In this document: positions 9,388 through 18,362 of the stretch, piece by piece
Numbering within the stretch: position 1 is the stretch's first letter
Layout: every line of letters begins with the position of its first letter
Assembly: GCA_944384835.1 (NCBI GenBank)
Contig: CALWUU010000004.1
Span: 1-63,518, forward strand
Reading direction: 5' to 3'
Origin: an uncultured Clostridia bacterium
GTDB lineage: Bacteria > Bacillota > Clostridia > Oscillospirales > Acutalibacteraceae
DNA length: 63,518 nt
Notes under the pieces: generated by a model
What the model saw: the letters and a program-made list of their open reading frames with translations, nothing else
Told to the model about the DNA's origin: nothing
Database searches by the model: none
Program-made: the position numbers and the translations under genes

Positions 9388-9867
9388 ATGACTTACGTAT
9401 TAATTGCTTTGCCACTTATCGCTATTATTGCTTCCGTATTTTTCGCAATCAGAGCTGTTAAAAAAGGAAAAAAAGCTAAAACAGCATTTAAATCTCAAGT
9501 TATCGCATTTGCTGCAGTTGCAGTATTGACATTCGCAATTCCAATGGTAGCTTCCGCTACAACTGCTGCTGAAGAAGCAGCAACTCCAGCTACAACAGCT
9601 GCAGCTGCTGAAGGAGAAACAACAGCTGCTGACACACAAGACAAAAACTTCCAAAATGGTATGGGTCTACTAGCTGCTGGCTTCGTAACAGCTATCTCCG
9701 GTATCGGTGGTGGTATCGCTGTTGCTGCTGCTGCTCCAGCTGCTATCGGTGCAACTTCTGAAGATCCAAAAGTATTCGGTAAAGCTTTGATTTTCGTTGC
9801 TCTTGGTGAAGGTATCGCTCTTTACGGTTTGCTTATCTCCATCTTGATCTTGAACAAAGTTGTTTGA
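9388..9867 (+). CDS. A/V-type ATPase rotor subunit K (c-type proteolipid) with N-terminal extension
   Basis: A 159-residue membrane protein. Residues 91-157 form one proteolipid hairpin: a Gly/Ala-rich helix with GIGGGIAVAAAAPAAIG, a polar loop SEDPKVFG, and a second helix with the ion-binding Glu141 in LGEGIALYGL. Residues 2-22 and 37-57 are two further hydrophobic segments joined by a basic loop (RAVKKGKKAKTAFK). They do not look like a second c-hairpin, and are followed by an Ala/Thr/Glu-rich linker (58-88). ATG 9388 with TGGAGG at 9375-9380 is preferred over an upstream TTG. No Gln is visible in the first proteolipid helix, and Gly rather than Ser/Thr follows Glu141, which leans toward protons over sodium. 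That is tentative. Confidence 0.9.
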   Translation: MTYVLIALPLIAIIASVFFAIRAVKKGKKAKTAFKSQVIAFAAVAVLTFAIPMVASATTAAEEAATPATTAAAAEGETTAADTQDKNFQNGMGLLAAGFVTAISGIGGGIAVAAAAPAAIGATSEDPKVFGKALIFVALGEGIALYGLLISILILNKVV

Positions 9868-9891
9868 TTTTAAGAAAGCAGGTGGCATCAC

Positions 9892-10203
9892 ATGCGCTTT
9901 CACCTTGTAAGCGATAACGAGGACACCCTGGTTGGTATGCGTTTAGCAGGTGTTGACGGTGTTTTAGTCAAAGAACCTGAACTCGCACAAAAGGCTATAA
10001 ATGAAGCAATGAACAACACAAATGAGATTGCTGTTGTATTATTAACAGAAGGCGTTGTTGGAATGTGTTCAGAATTTGTTTATGACCTTAAACTAAACCG
10101 CAAGCGTCCGCTTATTGTGGAAATTCCTGAAAGGGGCGGCAACGGTCGCGCCAAAGATTCTATTACCCGTTATGTCCGCGAGGCTATCGGGATTAAGATT
10201 TAG
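9892..10203 (+). CDS. A/V-type ATPase subunit F (ntpG/atpF type)
   Basis: A 103-residue central-stalk subunit with the CheY-like fold. It starts FHLVSDNEDTLVGMRLAGVDG and ends near IPERGG....SITRYVREAIGIKI, both characteristic. It binds the D shaft and couples it to the C socket. AAGCAGGTGG provides the ribosome binding site for ATG 9892. It lies directly after subunit K. Confidence 0.92.
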   Translation: MRFHLVSDNEDTLVGMRLAGVDGVLVKEPELAQKAINEAMNNTNEIAVVLLTEGVVGMCSEFVYDLKLNRKRPLIVEIPERGGNGRAKDSITRYVREAIGIKI

Positions 10204-10250
10204 TTTCTATTTTGCAGCTTGGCCGCTATTGCGGCGGAACGGGGGTTAAT

Positions 10251-10847
10251 ATGGCTTCAAATGTCGATAAATTGAGCAAATTCAACTCCGCCATTAATCA
10301 CTATGCTGAATCACAACGTGAGAAAATCTTGAAAGATATCGCTGACTATCAAGCAAGAGAGCTGGAAGAAACAGCTAATAATGCTAAAATTGAGGCAGAT
10401 CGTCTTTTAGTTAAAGAGTTGGCGGAAATGCGTGATCGCATTATGCGTGAAATGTCTCATCGTGAGATGGATTCTCGCAGAGAATTGCTTACTAAACGCC
10501 AAGAAATTTCTGAAAAAGTATTCGAGAGAGCTGAAAAAGCTTTAATTGAGTACACACAAAAAGCAGAATACGCATCTTTAATGGAACGTTATGCTGCTAA
10601 TATTGCAAAAGTATTAACTGAGCCGGGTACCGTAGTATACGTAAAAGCCGGTGACGAGAAGTACAAAGCACAAATTGAGAAAGCTTTTGGCGATACTGTA
10701 ACAATTGCAGTAGATGATAAGATTAAAATTGGTGGACTTCGCGCTGAAAACGCAGCAATGCGTTTGGCCGCGGATGAAACACTTGATTCCATTCTTGCAA
10801 GTAAACGTGGATGGTTTGAAGAAAATTCGGGAATGGCTGTGGTCTGA
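10251..10847 (+). CDS. A/V-type ATPase subunit E (peripheral stalk)
   Basis: A 198-residue protein: a long charged N-terminal coiled coil (about 20-110) and a compact C-terminal domain, as in NtpE/AhaE. It pairs with the H/G-type subunit to form the stator. ATG 10251 is selected because GGGGG at 10240-10244 lies just upstream; a longer in-frame start at 10212 would give a Cys/Gly-rich tail not expected in the family. Subunit A begins 35 nt downstream. Confidence 0.9.
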   Translation: MASNVDKLSKFNSAINHYAESQREKILKDIADYQARELEETANNAKIEADRLLVKELAEMRDRIMREMSHREMDSRRELLTKRQEISEKVFERAEKALIEYTQKAEYASLMERYAANIAKVLTEPGTVVYVKAGDEKYKAQIEKAFGDTVTIAVDDKIKIGGLRAENAAMRLAADETLDSILASKRGWFEENSGMAVV

Positions 10848-10882
10848 GCCGGAAATACCCATTTATAATGGAGATGAGTTTG

Positions 10883-12646
10883 ATGGAAAATCAGAATGTT
10901 ATATACGGCATTAATGGACCGGTTGTTACCGTAAAAAATGCTCGCAGCTTCTCTATGATGGAAATGGTATTTGTTGGACACGAGCGTCTCGTTGGAGAGA
11001 TTATCGGTATTAATGACAAATTTACTACAATCCAGGTTTATGAAGAGACTACCGGGCTAACACTCGGAGAGCCTATCTACGGTACTGGCAGTCCAATGAA
11101 TGTTACTTTAGGTCCTGGCATTATGAGCAATATCTTTGATGGTATCGAAAGACCATTGAAAGAGATTGCCAAAGAAAGCGGAACATTTATCAATCGTGGT
11201 AGTACCGCTTCTGCTTTGGATGAAGAAAAACTATGGGATGTTACATTAAAAGTGCAAGTAGGCGACACGCTGAAAAGCGGTGACGTTTATGCTGAGGTGC
11301 CAGAAACACTTTCAGTTTTGCATAAATGTATGTTAACACCTTTAATTCCAACAGCTACTGTTACTAAGGTTATGCCTAACGGACAGTACAAAGTACATGA
11401 TACGGTTGTTGAGGTAGAAGATGCAAACGGCAAAAAGCACGAGCTTACTCTTTGCCAAAGATGGCCTATCAGAAATGCACGTCCTGTTGCAAAACGTACA
11501 ACTTCTACTGTACCGCTAATTACAGGACAAAGAATTCAAGACGCTTTATTCCCAATCACCAAAGGTGGTACTGCTTGTATTCCGGGTGCGTTCGGTTCCG
11601 GTAAAACAATGACACAGCACCAACTTGCAAAATGGTGTGACGCTGACATTATTATTTATGTTGGCTGCGGTGAGCGTGGTAACGAGATGACTCAGGTACT
11701 TGAAGAGTTTGCTGAGTTGATTGACCCAAGAACAAATAGATTGCTGACTGACCGTACTGTGTTGATTGCAAACACATCCAACATGCCTGTTGCGGCTCGT
11801 GAAGCTTCTATTTACACAGGTATTACACTTGCTGAATACTATCGTGACATGGGTTATCACGTAGCTATGATGGCTGACTCTACTTCCCGTTGGGCGGAAG
11901 CTCTTCGTGAGATTTCCGGCCGTTTGGAAGAGATGCCTGCTGAGGAAGGTTTCCCGGCTTACTTGCCATCTCGTCTTGCAGAATTCTATGAGCGCGCAGG
12001 TTATGTACATAACTTAAATGGCACAGAAGGTTCTATCTCTGTTATCGGAGCGATTTCTCCTGCCGGCGGTGACTTCTCTGAGCCAGTTACACAAAATACC
12101 ATGCGTTTTACACGTTGCTTCTGGGCGTTGGATAAATCTCTTGCATATGCTAGACACTTCCCTGCAATTGACTGGATGGCTAGTTATACAGAGTATCTCA
12201 ATGACTTGGAACCTTGGTACATTGAGCATCTGGGTGAAGAATATCTTGAATACCGCAGTGTAATCAATAATCTTCTTCAAGAAGAAAATAAATTAATGGA
12301 AATTGTTAAATTGGTTGGTGCAGACGTTTTGCCTGATGACCAAAAATTAGTCATTCAAATTGCTAGAGTTATTAGAATTGGCTTCTTACAACAAAACGCT
12401 TTCCATCCGGATGATACTTATGTTCCAATTGAAAAACAGCGCGATATGATGAAGGTAATCGTTCATCTTTATAATAAGAGTAAACAAATTGTTGCCGCAA
12501 ACGTTCCATTGGATGATTTGCTGTCAACCGGTTTGTATGAAAGAATTATTAAGATGAAATACGAAGTACCTAACAATAAACTTGAAATGTTTGATAACAT
12601 TATTGACGATATCGATCGTACAATTGCTGGTGTTCTTAACGCATAA
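10883..12646 (+). CDS. A/V-type ATPase catalytic subunit A
   Basis: A 587-residue catalytic subunit. The Walker A motif GAFGSGKT is at residues 235-242 and MMADSTSRWAEALREISGRLEEMPAEEG follows near 330 (written in parts: ADSTSRW, ALREIS, RLEEMP). The non-homologous region insert that distinguishes A from F-type beta is present between about 110 and 200, consistent with the length. ATG 10883 is chosen over 10868 because GGAGATG (10870-10876) is 6 nt upstream of it. ATP is hydrolysed or made at the A/B interface. Confidence 0.96.
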   Translation: MENQNVIYGINGPVVTVKNARSFSMMEMVFVGHERLVGEIIGINDKFTTIQVYEETTGLTLGEPIYGTGSPMNVTLGPGIMSNIFDGIERPLKEIAKESGTFINRGSTASALDEEKLWDVTLKVQVGDTLKSGDVYAEVPETLSVLHKCMLTPLIPTATVTKVMPNGQYKVHDTVVEVEDANGKKHELTLCQRWPIRNARPVAKRTTSTVPLITGQRIQDALFPITKGGTACIPGAFGSGKTMTQHQLAKWCDADIIIYVGCGERGNEMTQVLEEFAELIDPRTNRLLTDRTVLIANTSNMPVAAREASIYTGITLAEYYRDMGYHVAMMADSTSRWAEALREISGRLEEMPAEEGFPAYLPSRLAEFYERAGYVHNLNGTEGSISVIGAISPAGGDFSEPVTQNTMRFTRCFWALDKSLAYARHFPAIDWMASYTEYLNDLEPWYIEHLGEEYLEYRSVINNLLQEENKLMEIVKLVGADVLPDDQKLVIQIARVIRIGFLQQNAFHPDDTYVPIEKQRDMMKVIVHLYNKSKQIVAANVPLDDLLSTGLYERIIKMKYEVPNNKLEMFDNIIDDIDRTIAGVLNA

Positions 12647-12661
12647 GATTGACGCCGATAA

Positions 12662-12720
12662 AATTCTTATCATTTCCCGTGCGAAGGTGATAAGAATTAC
12701 TCTAGTCTATAGTCGCACGG
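12662..12720 (+). promoter_or_regulatory. Predicted RNA pseudoknot between subunit A and subunit B genes
   Basis: AATTCTTATCA (12662-12672) pairs perfectly with TGATAAGAATT (12688-12698), an 11-bp stem. Inside its 15-nt loop, CCGTGCGA (12677-12684) is the exact complement of TCGCACGG (12713-12720), which touches the ribosome binding site AAGGCGG (12723-12729) of subunit B. Loop lengths of 4, 3 and 14 nt are compatible with an H-type pseudoknot. The pairing is seen in sequence; the fold and any role are inferred. Confidence 0.6.
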
Positions 12721-12736
12721 AGAAGGCGGTTATAAT

Positions 12737-14125
12737 ATGATTCTTGATTATATTGGCGTAAAAGAAATTAACGGCTCTCTAATCGTTATCGATAATGTTG
12801 AAAATGCTTTCTATGAAGAAACAGTTGACATTCGCCTCGATGATGGTTCCATGCGCCAAGGCAGAATTGTGCAAATGGATGGCAAACGTGTTGTTATCCA
12901 GGTTTTTGAGGGATCTCGTGAGATTTCTCTGGACAATACCCGCACAAGACTACGTGGCCGTGCAATGGAGATGCCGCTTTCGCCAGAAATGCTAGGACGT
13001 GTTTTTAACGGTGCCGGCGACCCAATTGATGGACTCGGTGAAATTTATCCTGAACAAAGAATGAATATCAACGGTGCACCAATTAACCCGGTATCCCGTG
13101 TATATCCAAGAAACTACATTCACACTGGTATTTCTTCTATTGACACTCTAATGACACTGATTCGCGGTCAAAAATTGCCTATCTTCTCAGGTTCCGGTAT
13201 GCAGCACAATGAGCTGGCTGTTCAAATTGCCCGCCAAGCTAACATTACCGACGCAGAAGGCGAAGGCAAATTTGCAATCGTGTTTGCTGCAATGGGTGTT
13301 AAAAATGACGTTGCGGATTACTTCCGTCGTTCATTTGACGAATCCGGTGTTTTGCAGAAGGTTGTTATGTTCCTGAATTTGGCTGATGATCCAATCATTG
13401 AAAGAACACTAACACCACGCTGCGCACTTACAACAGCTGAATATTTGGCATATGAAAAAGACATGCACGTGCTTGTTATTATGACAGATATGACAGCTTA
13501 TGCTGAAGCTCTTCGTGAATTTAGTTCTTCCAAGGGTGAAATTCCTGGTAGAAAAGGTTATCCAGGTTACCTATATTCCGACTTGGCTTCTCTATATGAA
13601 CGTGCTGGTATGGTTCACGGCAAAAAAGGTACTATTACTCAGTTACCAATTTTGACCATGCCTAACGATGACGTTACTCACCCTGTACCTGACCTTACAG
13701 GTTATATTACAGAAGGCCAAATTTCTTTGGATCGTTCTTTGGATGGTAGCGGCATTTATCCACCAGTTGGTATTCTGCCATCTCTATCCCGTTTGATGAA
13801 AGACGGTATTGGTGCAGAATATACTCGTGACGACCATAAAGGTTTGTCCGACCAGCTATTTGCGGCTTATGCAAAAACAATGGAAGCTCGTTCTTTGGCA
13901 TCTGTTATCGGTGAAGAAGAATTGGCTGCTTCCGATAAGAGATACATTGAATTCGGTAAAATGTTTGAAGCTCGCTTTATTACGCAGGGCTTTAACGAAA
14001 ACCGTACAATAGAACAAAGCCTCGATCTGGGTTGGGAATTGCTTTCCACTTTACCACGTGTTGAACTGGACCGTGTACAAGAAGAACTTCTGGATAAATA
14101 TTACATTGAAGGTCTTTGCAAATAA
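12737..14125 (+). CDS. A/V-type ATPase regulatory subunit B
   Basis: A 462-residue non-catalytic partner of subunit A. It lacks a P-loop, having [17 protein letters not shown] at the equivalent place (about residue 153), as expected for [18 protein letters not shown]-type and [24 protein letters not shown]-type blocks (read as DMTAYAEAL and [11 protein letters not shown]) are conserved. Length is normal. ATG 12737 is preceded by AAGGCGG at 7-nt spacing, and the 90-bp gap before it holds the predicted pseudoknot. Confidence 0.96.
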   Translation: MILDYIGVKEINGSLIVIDNVENAFYEETVDIRLDDGSMRQGRIVQMDGKRVVIQVFEGSREISLDNTRTRLRGRAMEMPLSPEMLGRVFNGAGDPIDGLGEIYPEQRMNINGAPINPVSRVYPRNYIHTGISSIDTLMTLIRGQKLPIFSGSGMQHNELAVQIARQANITDAEGEGKFAIVFAAMGVKNDVADYFRRSFDESGVLQKVVMFLNLADDPIIERTLTPRCALTTAEYLAYEKDMHVLVIMTDMTAYAEALREFSSSKGEIPGRKGYPGYLYSDLASLYERAGMVHGKKGTITQLPILTMPNDDVTHPVPDLTGYITEGQISLDRSLDGSGIYPPVGILPSLSRLMKDGIGAEYTRDDHKGLSDQLFAAYAKTMEARSLASVIGEEELAASDKRYIEFGKMFEARFITQGFNENRTIEQSLDLGWELLSTLPRVELDRVQEELLDKYYIEGLCK

Positions 14126-14164
14126 GTGTGGAGTTTTTAACTCTGATGAATGAGGTGAGCTAAA

Positions 14165-14803
14165 TTGAGTAACCAAGTCGTACCAACCAAAAGTCAGTTG
14201 CTTGCCACGAAAAAATCTTTAAAACTTTCTAAAAAAGGTTTTGAGATTCTGGATCGTAAACGCAACGTACTTGTTCGTGAGATTATGTCTTTACTCTCAA
14301 AAGCTGCCGAAGTTCAAGATAGAATCGACAACACTTATGAAGTTGCTTATGAGGCGCTTGAAATGGCTAATATCACATTAGGCAATACAGGTGAACTTGC
14401 AAGTACAGTACCATTCGATAATAATTTGAATGTTGCTTACAGAAGCGTTATGGGTGTAGAGCTTCCGATGGTTGCTCTAGAAGATTCTGAAATAGGTGGA
14501 ATTCCTTTCGGTCTTATTTCCAGTAATGCGCCGCTGGATGACGCTTTGGTAAAATTTACTGAAGTGAAAAAATTAACTGCGGAATTAGCTGAGATTGAAA
14601 ATAGTGTGTTCCGTTTGTCTGTTGCAATTAAACAAACAACCAGACGTGCAAACGCGCTGAAGAACATTATGATTCCTCGTTTCAAATCTCAAGTGAAATT
14701 TATTACTGAGGCATTGGAAGAAAAGGAAAGAGAAGAATTCTCACGTATGAAATTAATTAAAAAGAAAAAAGTTAGAGAGTCTCTGGAAAGCGAGAGTGCT
14801 TAA
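14165..14803 (+). CDS. A/V-type ATPase central shaft subunit D
   Basis: A 212-residue subunit with long N- and C-terminal antiparallel helices (PTKSQLLATKKSLKLSKKGFEIL at the start, read as PTKSQLL..LK.SKKG) and a central globular part; this is the rotor shaft equivalent to F-type gamma. It starts at TTG 14165, with GAGGTGAG (14152-14159) upstream. It is the last gene of the operon and is followed directly by a strong terminator. Confidence 0.93.
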   Translation: MSNQVVPTKSQLLATKKSLKLSKKGFEILDRKRNVLVREIMSLLSKAAEVQDRIDNTYEVAYEALEMANITLGNTGELASTVPFDNNLNVAYRSVMGVELPMVALEDSEIGGIPFGLISSNAPLDDALVKFTEVKKLTAELAEIENSVFRLSVAIKQTTRRANALKNIMIPRFKSQVKFITEALEEKEREEFSRMKLIKKKKVRESLESESA

Positions 14804-14812
14804 CAATTTTCG

Positions 14813-14840
14813 ACAGGAAGCATTTGCTTCCTGTTTTTTT
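14813..14840 (+). terminator. Terminator of the A/V-type ATPase operon
   Basis: ACAGGAAGC and GCTTCCTGT form a perfect 9-bp stem around ATTT, followed by seven T. Confidence 0.92.
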
Positions 14841-14956
14841 ATGGCTGTTTTTCGTATGTAAATAAAGTGATATCCAAAATCTGCTATGCCGGTTTTCGGT
14901 ATATTTTATTGTCAAATTCAAAAAAACAGTTTATAATTGAGAAAAAGGAGGGACGA

Positions 14957-15697
14957 ATGCCTATGGATTGGAAAAAAGACCATTGGAGTGAAGAAATTTA
15001 TCAGAATTTAAAAAATTATCTACTTCAAATTGCAGAAGAGGAATATCGAAAATTTAATGAAAAAATTGTTCCATGCAGCCACTCGATACTGGGTATTCGT
15101 ATGCCTGTGTTACGGAAATTAGCAAAAGAAATTGTAAAGGGCAATTGGATATCTTATTTAAAAGCTTCCAAGGACGACAGTCATGAAGAAATTATGCTGC
15201 AAGGTATGGTAATTGCTTCAGCAAGCCCTCGGATTCCGTTTTCAGAAGTACTGAGATATATTACTTATTATGTGCCTAAATTGTCCAACTGGGCGTTGGT
15301 AGACACGTTTTGCGGAGATATGAAGATTGTGGAGGAATATCAGGAAGAAGCTTATTTTTTCATTGTCCATTATTTAAAATCGGCAGAAGAATATTCAGTT
15401 CGATTTGCGATTATTATGTTGATGCATTATTATTTAGACCCGCAGCATATAAAAGCAGTGTTTGGATTATTTGATTCTGTGGATCATGAAGGATATTACG
15501 TAAAAATGGCGTTAGCTTGGGCAATTTCTCTTGCTTTTGTCAAAATGAGGGAAGAAACTTTACAATATTTGCAGCATAATCATTTAGATAACTGGACATA
15601 TCAAAAGGCGCTGCAAAAAATTTTAGAATCTAATCGTGTTGATAAAGAGACAAAAGAAATGATTCGACAAATGAAGCAACAGAGAAGTTATGAGTAA
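14957..15697 (+). CDS. AlkD-like DNA alkylation repair protein (HEAT-like repeats)
   Basis: A 246-residue all-helical protein of the AlkD/AlkC DNA glycosylase family, which excises bulky or positively charged alkylated bases without base flipping. The key residues of Bacillus AlkD are matched: the Trp and Asp of a W-x3-D motif (W112 and D116 in NWALVDTF) and a second Trp in MALAWAIS (W188). ATG 14957 lies 5 nt after AGGAGG; ATG 14963 is an alternative. Its stop overlaps the start of the YgjP-like gene by 8 nt. Confidence 0.88.
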   Translation: MPMDWKKDHWSEEIYQNLKNYLLQIAEEEYRKFNEKIVPCSHSILGIRMPVLRKLAKEIVKGNWISYLKASKDDSHEEIMLQGMVIASASPRIPFSEVLRYITYYVPKLSNWALVDTFCGDMKIVEEYQEEAYFFIVHYLKSAEEYSVRFAIIMLMHYYLDPQHIKAVFGLFDSVDHEGYYVKMALAWAISLAFVKMREETLQYLQHNHLDNWTYQKALQKILESNRVDKETKEMIRQMKQQRSYE

Positions 15698-16370
15698 ACA
15701 AAATATCATATATCAAATCATTCGCTGTAAACGAAAAACGACTGCCCTTTATGTCAAAGCGGAAGGAAATATCATTGTAAGGGCTCCCTTTTTTATTACT
15801 AATGAGCAAATAGATGCGTTTGTTCAATCACATTCTCACTGGATTTTACAAAAACAGAGAGAGCAGCAGCGTTTGCAATTGCAAAAAGAACATTTTTCTG
15901 TGACCGATCAAAATACCCTTATTGTATTAGGGAAAGAGTATCCGGTATCTTACGGACATAGAGCGCATTTTGATGGTCATGTATTTGAAATTCCAAAGGC
16001 TTCGTTTTCACAAATAAAGCCACAAATTATAGCTGAGTATAAACGGCTGGCCAAGGAAATTATCACGTCAAGAGTCCATTATTTTAGTGAACGGACAGGA
16101 TGGAAAGCAGAGGCAATTAAAATAGGAAGTGCTAAAACTCGCTGGGGTTCCTGTTCCGGTACTAATAAACTCAATTTTACTTGGAAACTTATTTTTGCAG
16201 ATTTAGATACAATAGATTATGTAGTATTGCATGAACTTGCTCATACAAAAGAGCACAATCATTCACAAAGATTTTGGAATTTGGTTGCTGAGCATATGCC
16301 TGATTATAAAACAATCAGGGAACGTTTGATTGAGGTACAAAATAAACTGTTGCGGGAAAACTGGGATTGA
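15690..16370 (+). CDS. YgjP-like (DUF45) zinc metallopeptidase
   Basis: A 226-residue protein of the DUF45/YgjP family. The zinc motif HELAH is at 181-185, followed by EHNHSQRFW with the third ligand His, and RWGSCS at about 151 is the family signature before it. There is no signal peptide, so it acts in the cytoplasm. Start ATG 15690 overlaps the alkD-like stop (ATGAGTAA), which implies coupled translation. Its substrate is unknown. Confidence 0.9.
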   Translation: MSKQNIIYQIIRCKRKTTALYVKAEGNIIVRAPFFITNEQIDAFVQSHSHWILQKQREQQRLQLQKEHFSVTDQNTLIVLGKEYPVSYGHRAHFDGHVFEIPKASFSQIKPQIIAEYKRLAKEIITSRVHYFSERTGWKAEAIKIGSAKTRWGSCSGTNKLNFTWKLIFADLDTIDYVVLHELAHTKEHNHSQRFWNLVAEHMPDYKTIRERLIEVQNKLLRENWD

Positions 16371-16398
16371 TATATTAGATGAATTTTGTTTTCAGCAA

Positions 16399-16435
16399 TA
16401 AAAAAGAGGATGCCACTTGGCATCCTCTTTTTTAT
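16399..16435. terminator. Bidirectional terminator between ygjP-like gene and MerR pseudogene
   Basis: AAAAGAGGATGCC and GGCATCCTCTTTT form a 13-bp stem around a 4-nt loop, with A-rich and T-rich flanks that serve both strands. Confidence 0.9.
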
Positions 16436-16439
16436 TTAG

Positions 16440-17154
16440 TTTTATTTTCATGTGATAGCTTTCTATGCACCAATTTTGGTGACATTGTGGACAAGTGAGC
16501 TTGACTGTCTTAGATATATGCATCGTAAAGAATCATTCTTTGAATTTTGTGTTGAATACGGTACTGCATGTTGGAGAAATAAAAGCAACACTTTGATAAT
16601 AAAAGGTAGTTAATAAGCAACCTAATATAATGACGATTGGCATTCCAATAGCACATGGTATCTAATTTCTGTTTACAAGCCAAAGAACAATGGAGATGAC
16701 TTCAATGGAACTATAATCATACCAATGCCAAGCATGAATAAATAGACGGTTCTCAATGTTTATCTTTTTTGGATTTGTTCTATGTCTAAAATAGATTCAA
16801 AAGAACTCGAGCGCGATTGACGGATATTTTGCTGTACCGGTTTTATTGTTTCCATTTGATGTTGTTTTTCGTCTATATCTAATTTCAGTTGATTTCATTG
16901 CTCATCGAGAATGGATAGAATAATATCGTTTGAATCCGCATATTTTAAAGTTTGTTTGATTGTATTTAAATTCAGACCGAAAGTTTTGAGAAAACAAATG
17001 AAAGACAGTCTTTTTACATCTGTTTCGGTGTAAAGACGGTGGTCTCCTTTTGCTAATCTCCGAAGGTTTTAGAACCTTTCATATCATAAAAATGTACGGT
17101 TCTTACCGATACATTACATAATTTCACCAATTATCTTGTGGGATATTTTAGCAT
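16440..17154 (-). pseudogene. Decayed MerR-family regulator with membrane segments and C-terminal zinc ribbon
   Basis: No open frame survives, but reading the minus strand across frames recovers a MerR-type protein. From ATG 17154 (with GGGAGG upstream): LVKLCNVSVRTVHFYDMKG, the winged-helix start, interrupted by TAA near 17130 and TAG near 17060. In another frame follow YTETDVKRLSFICFL and GLNLNTIKQTLKYADSNDI, the typical MerR helices, then ILDEQ. A hydrophobic stretch LFMLGIGMIIVPLKSSPLF lies near 16700, and a zinc-ribbon-like TCPQCHQNWC near 16470. Several stops and frameshifts separate the blocks, so it is a pseudogene unless the sequence has many errors. Confidence 0.8.
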
Positions 17155-17189
17155 AAATAAACCTCCCGGTCATTATTGTACTTTGCCAC

Positions 17190-17199
17190 GTAACGTTAC
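17190..17199. promoter_or_regulatory. Perfect palindrome upstream of the MerR pseudogene
   Basis: GTAACGTTAC lies between the divergent ends of the pseudogene and the Fe-S protein gene. MerR regulators bind palindromes in their own promoters, so this may be a leftover operator; no well-spaced promoter elements were found around it. Confidence 0.35.
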
Positions 17200-17224
17200 A
17201 AGCAATAGATAACGCAGGTGTATG

Positions 17225-17956
17225 TTAAAATTTATCATATTTTTCTCGTGCTCGAAATCGTTTTTGATATTGAGGGCATACTTTCATACAAATTCCGCAT
17301 ACTGCACCGCGTCCAATATGCTGGAATTGTTTTTTCATATACTGACTGCAGATTTCGGCAGAAAAGATTTCTTCTCTTGTGATGCCTATGTGCCACTCTT
17401 TACCGGATATAGCGCCGCTTGGACAAGCAGCAGTGCATAAAGTGCAATCTTTGCAAATGGAAATGGGCATATGATTTTGAAACGACACAGGACAGTCGGT
17501 AAATAGACTTCCCAAACGTACGCGAGCGCCGTATTCTTTGTGGAGAAACAATGAGCTTTTCCCGATTGTGCCTAATCCTGCTAAACATGCCAGCTTTTTG
17601 TGAGAATAGCGTCCATTGTAATTCCAGCCGTTTAGATTAATGCTTTGAGAAGCGCCCACAGTAATATAGCGATAACCTTTTTGCTCCAAGTATATGCCTA
17701 GCTTTAATAAGGTCTGGTCAATAAAGGTATTTACTGTGCGGTAATGATGAAAATAGGTGTGGGTAGGAGCGTCTGTAATTTCATCAATGATTGCATCGGA
17801 TAGCTTGACAGCTATGCTGATTCCGTAAATACAGTCGCCAAAATCCATGTTGCATTTCTTCAATTGCTCTATATCTTCTTGTTCCAAATGCGCAAAGCCA
17901 ACAGATTGGATTCCTTGTTGGTTTAAAAATTGGGTCAGTTCCTGGTGTAGTGACAT
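17225..17956 (-). CDS. Short epoxyqueuosine-reductase-like double [4Fe-4S] protein
   Basis: A 243-residue protein ending in two ferredoxin-type motifs, CKDCTLCTAACPSGA (about 168-182) and CGICMKVCPQ (about 222-231), as in the 4Fe-4S double-cluster domain of QueG-related reductases. The conserved GASQSINLNGW and CLAGLGTIGKSSLFLH blocks (read as GAGLGxIGKxxL in the family) lie before the clusters. Genuine QueG is about 380 residues with C-terminal HEAT repeats, which are absent here; members of this length are annotated only as QueG-like. No corrinoid-binding region can be defined by eye. Function is uncertain. Confidence 0.75.
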   Translation of the reverse strand: MSLHQELTQFLNQQGIQSVGFAHLEQEDIEQLKKCNMDFGDCIYGISIAVKLSDAIIDEITDAPTHTYFHHYRTVNTFIDQTLLKLGIYLEQKGYRYITVGASQSINLNGWNYNGRYSHKKLACLAGLGTIGKSSLFLHKEYGARVRLGSLFTDCPVSFQNHMPISICKDCTLCTAACPSGAISGKEWHIGITREEIFSAEICSQYMKKQFQHIGRGAVCGICMKVCPQYQKRFRAREKYDKF

Positions 17957-18299
17957 AATGCCTCCAAATGGATATTTGCTATTTTATCTCTAAAAATTGT
18001 GTTTATTATATCATACAAAATATTATGAAGCAATTTTCAGTGAATCAATGGGGAAGTATTCTAATTTCTATTTCAAAATTTGATTTTATTACGGTAATAT
18101 TTGTGATAACAGCAAGCACTGTGCCGGGAATGCAATGGTATGGTTTAAAAATAAAAGTGCTTTTTACAATAGAGCTAATGCGAAAAAGAAATTATAACTG
18201 ATATTTATCCAAAATAAGGCGAAATTTAGGCTAATTTGACTGTATGAGAGCTATAAAAGCGAAGAGATTAGAATATAGCTGTAAATCAAGGTTTTACGC
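17957..18299. other. AT-rich gap upstream of the corA leader
   Basis: About 340 bp with no supported gene. A 77-codon open frame at 17968-18201 lacks a ribosome binding site and protein-like composition. Confidence 0.4.
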
Positions 18300-18327
18300 T
18301 TGCAATCTATTGTTTTTATGCTATAAT
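18300..18327 (+). promoter_or_regulatory. Extended -10 promoter of the corA transcript
   Basis: TTGCAA (18300-18305), 16-bp spacer, then TATAAT (18322-18327) preceded by TGC. The start point near 18334 leaves a leader of about 110 nt that contains a short ORF. Confidence 0.75.
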
Positions 18328-18362
18328 AAATAAAGATTTATACTCAGTTTGGAGGTGGCATT

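Noticed and set aside
9400-9654. Ser/Cys-rich antisense frame opposite subunit K
   Set aside because: Artefact of the Ala/Thr-rich sense codons read in reverse.
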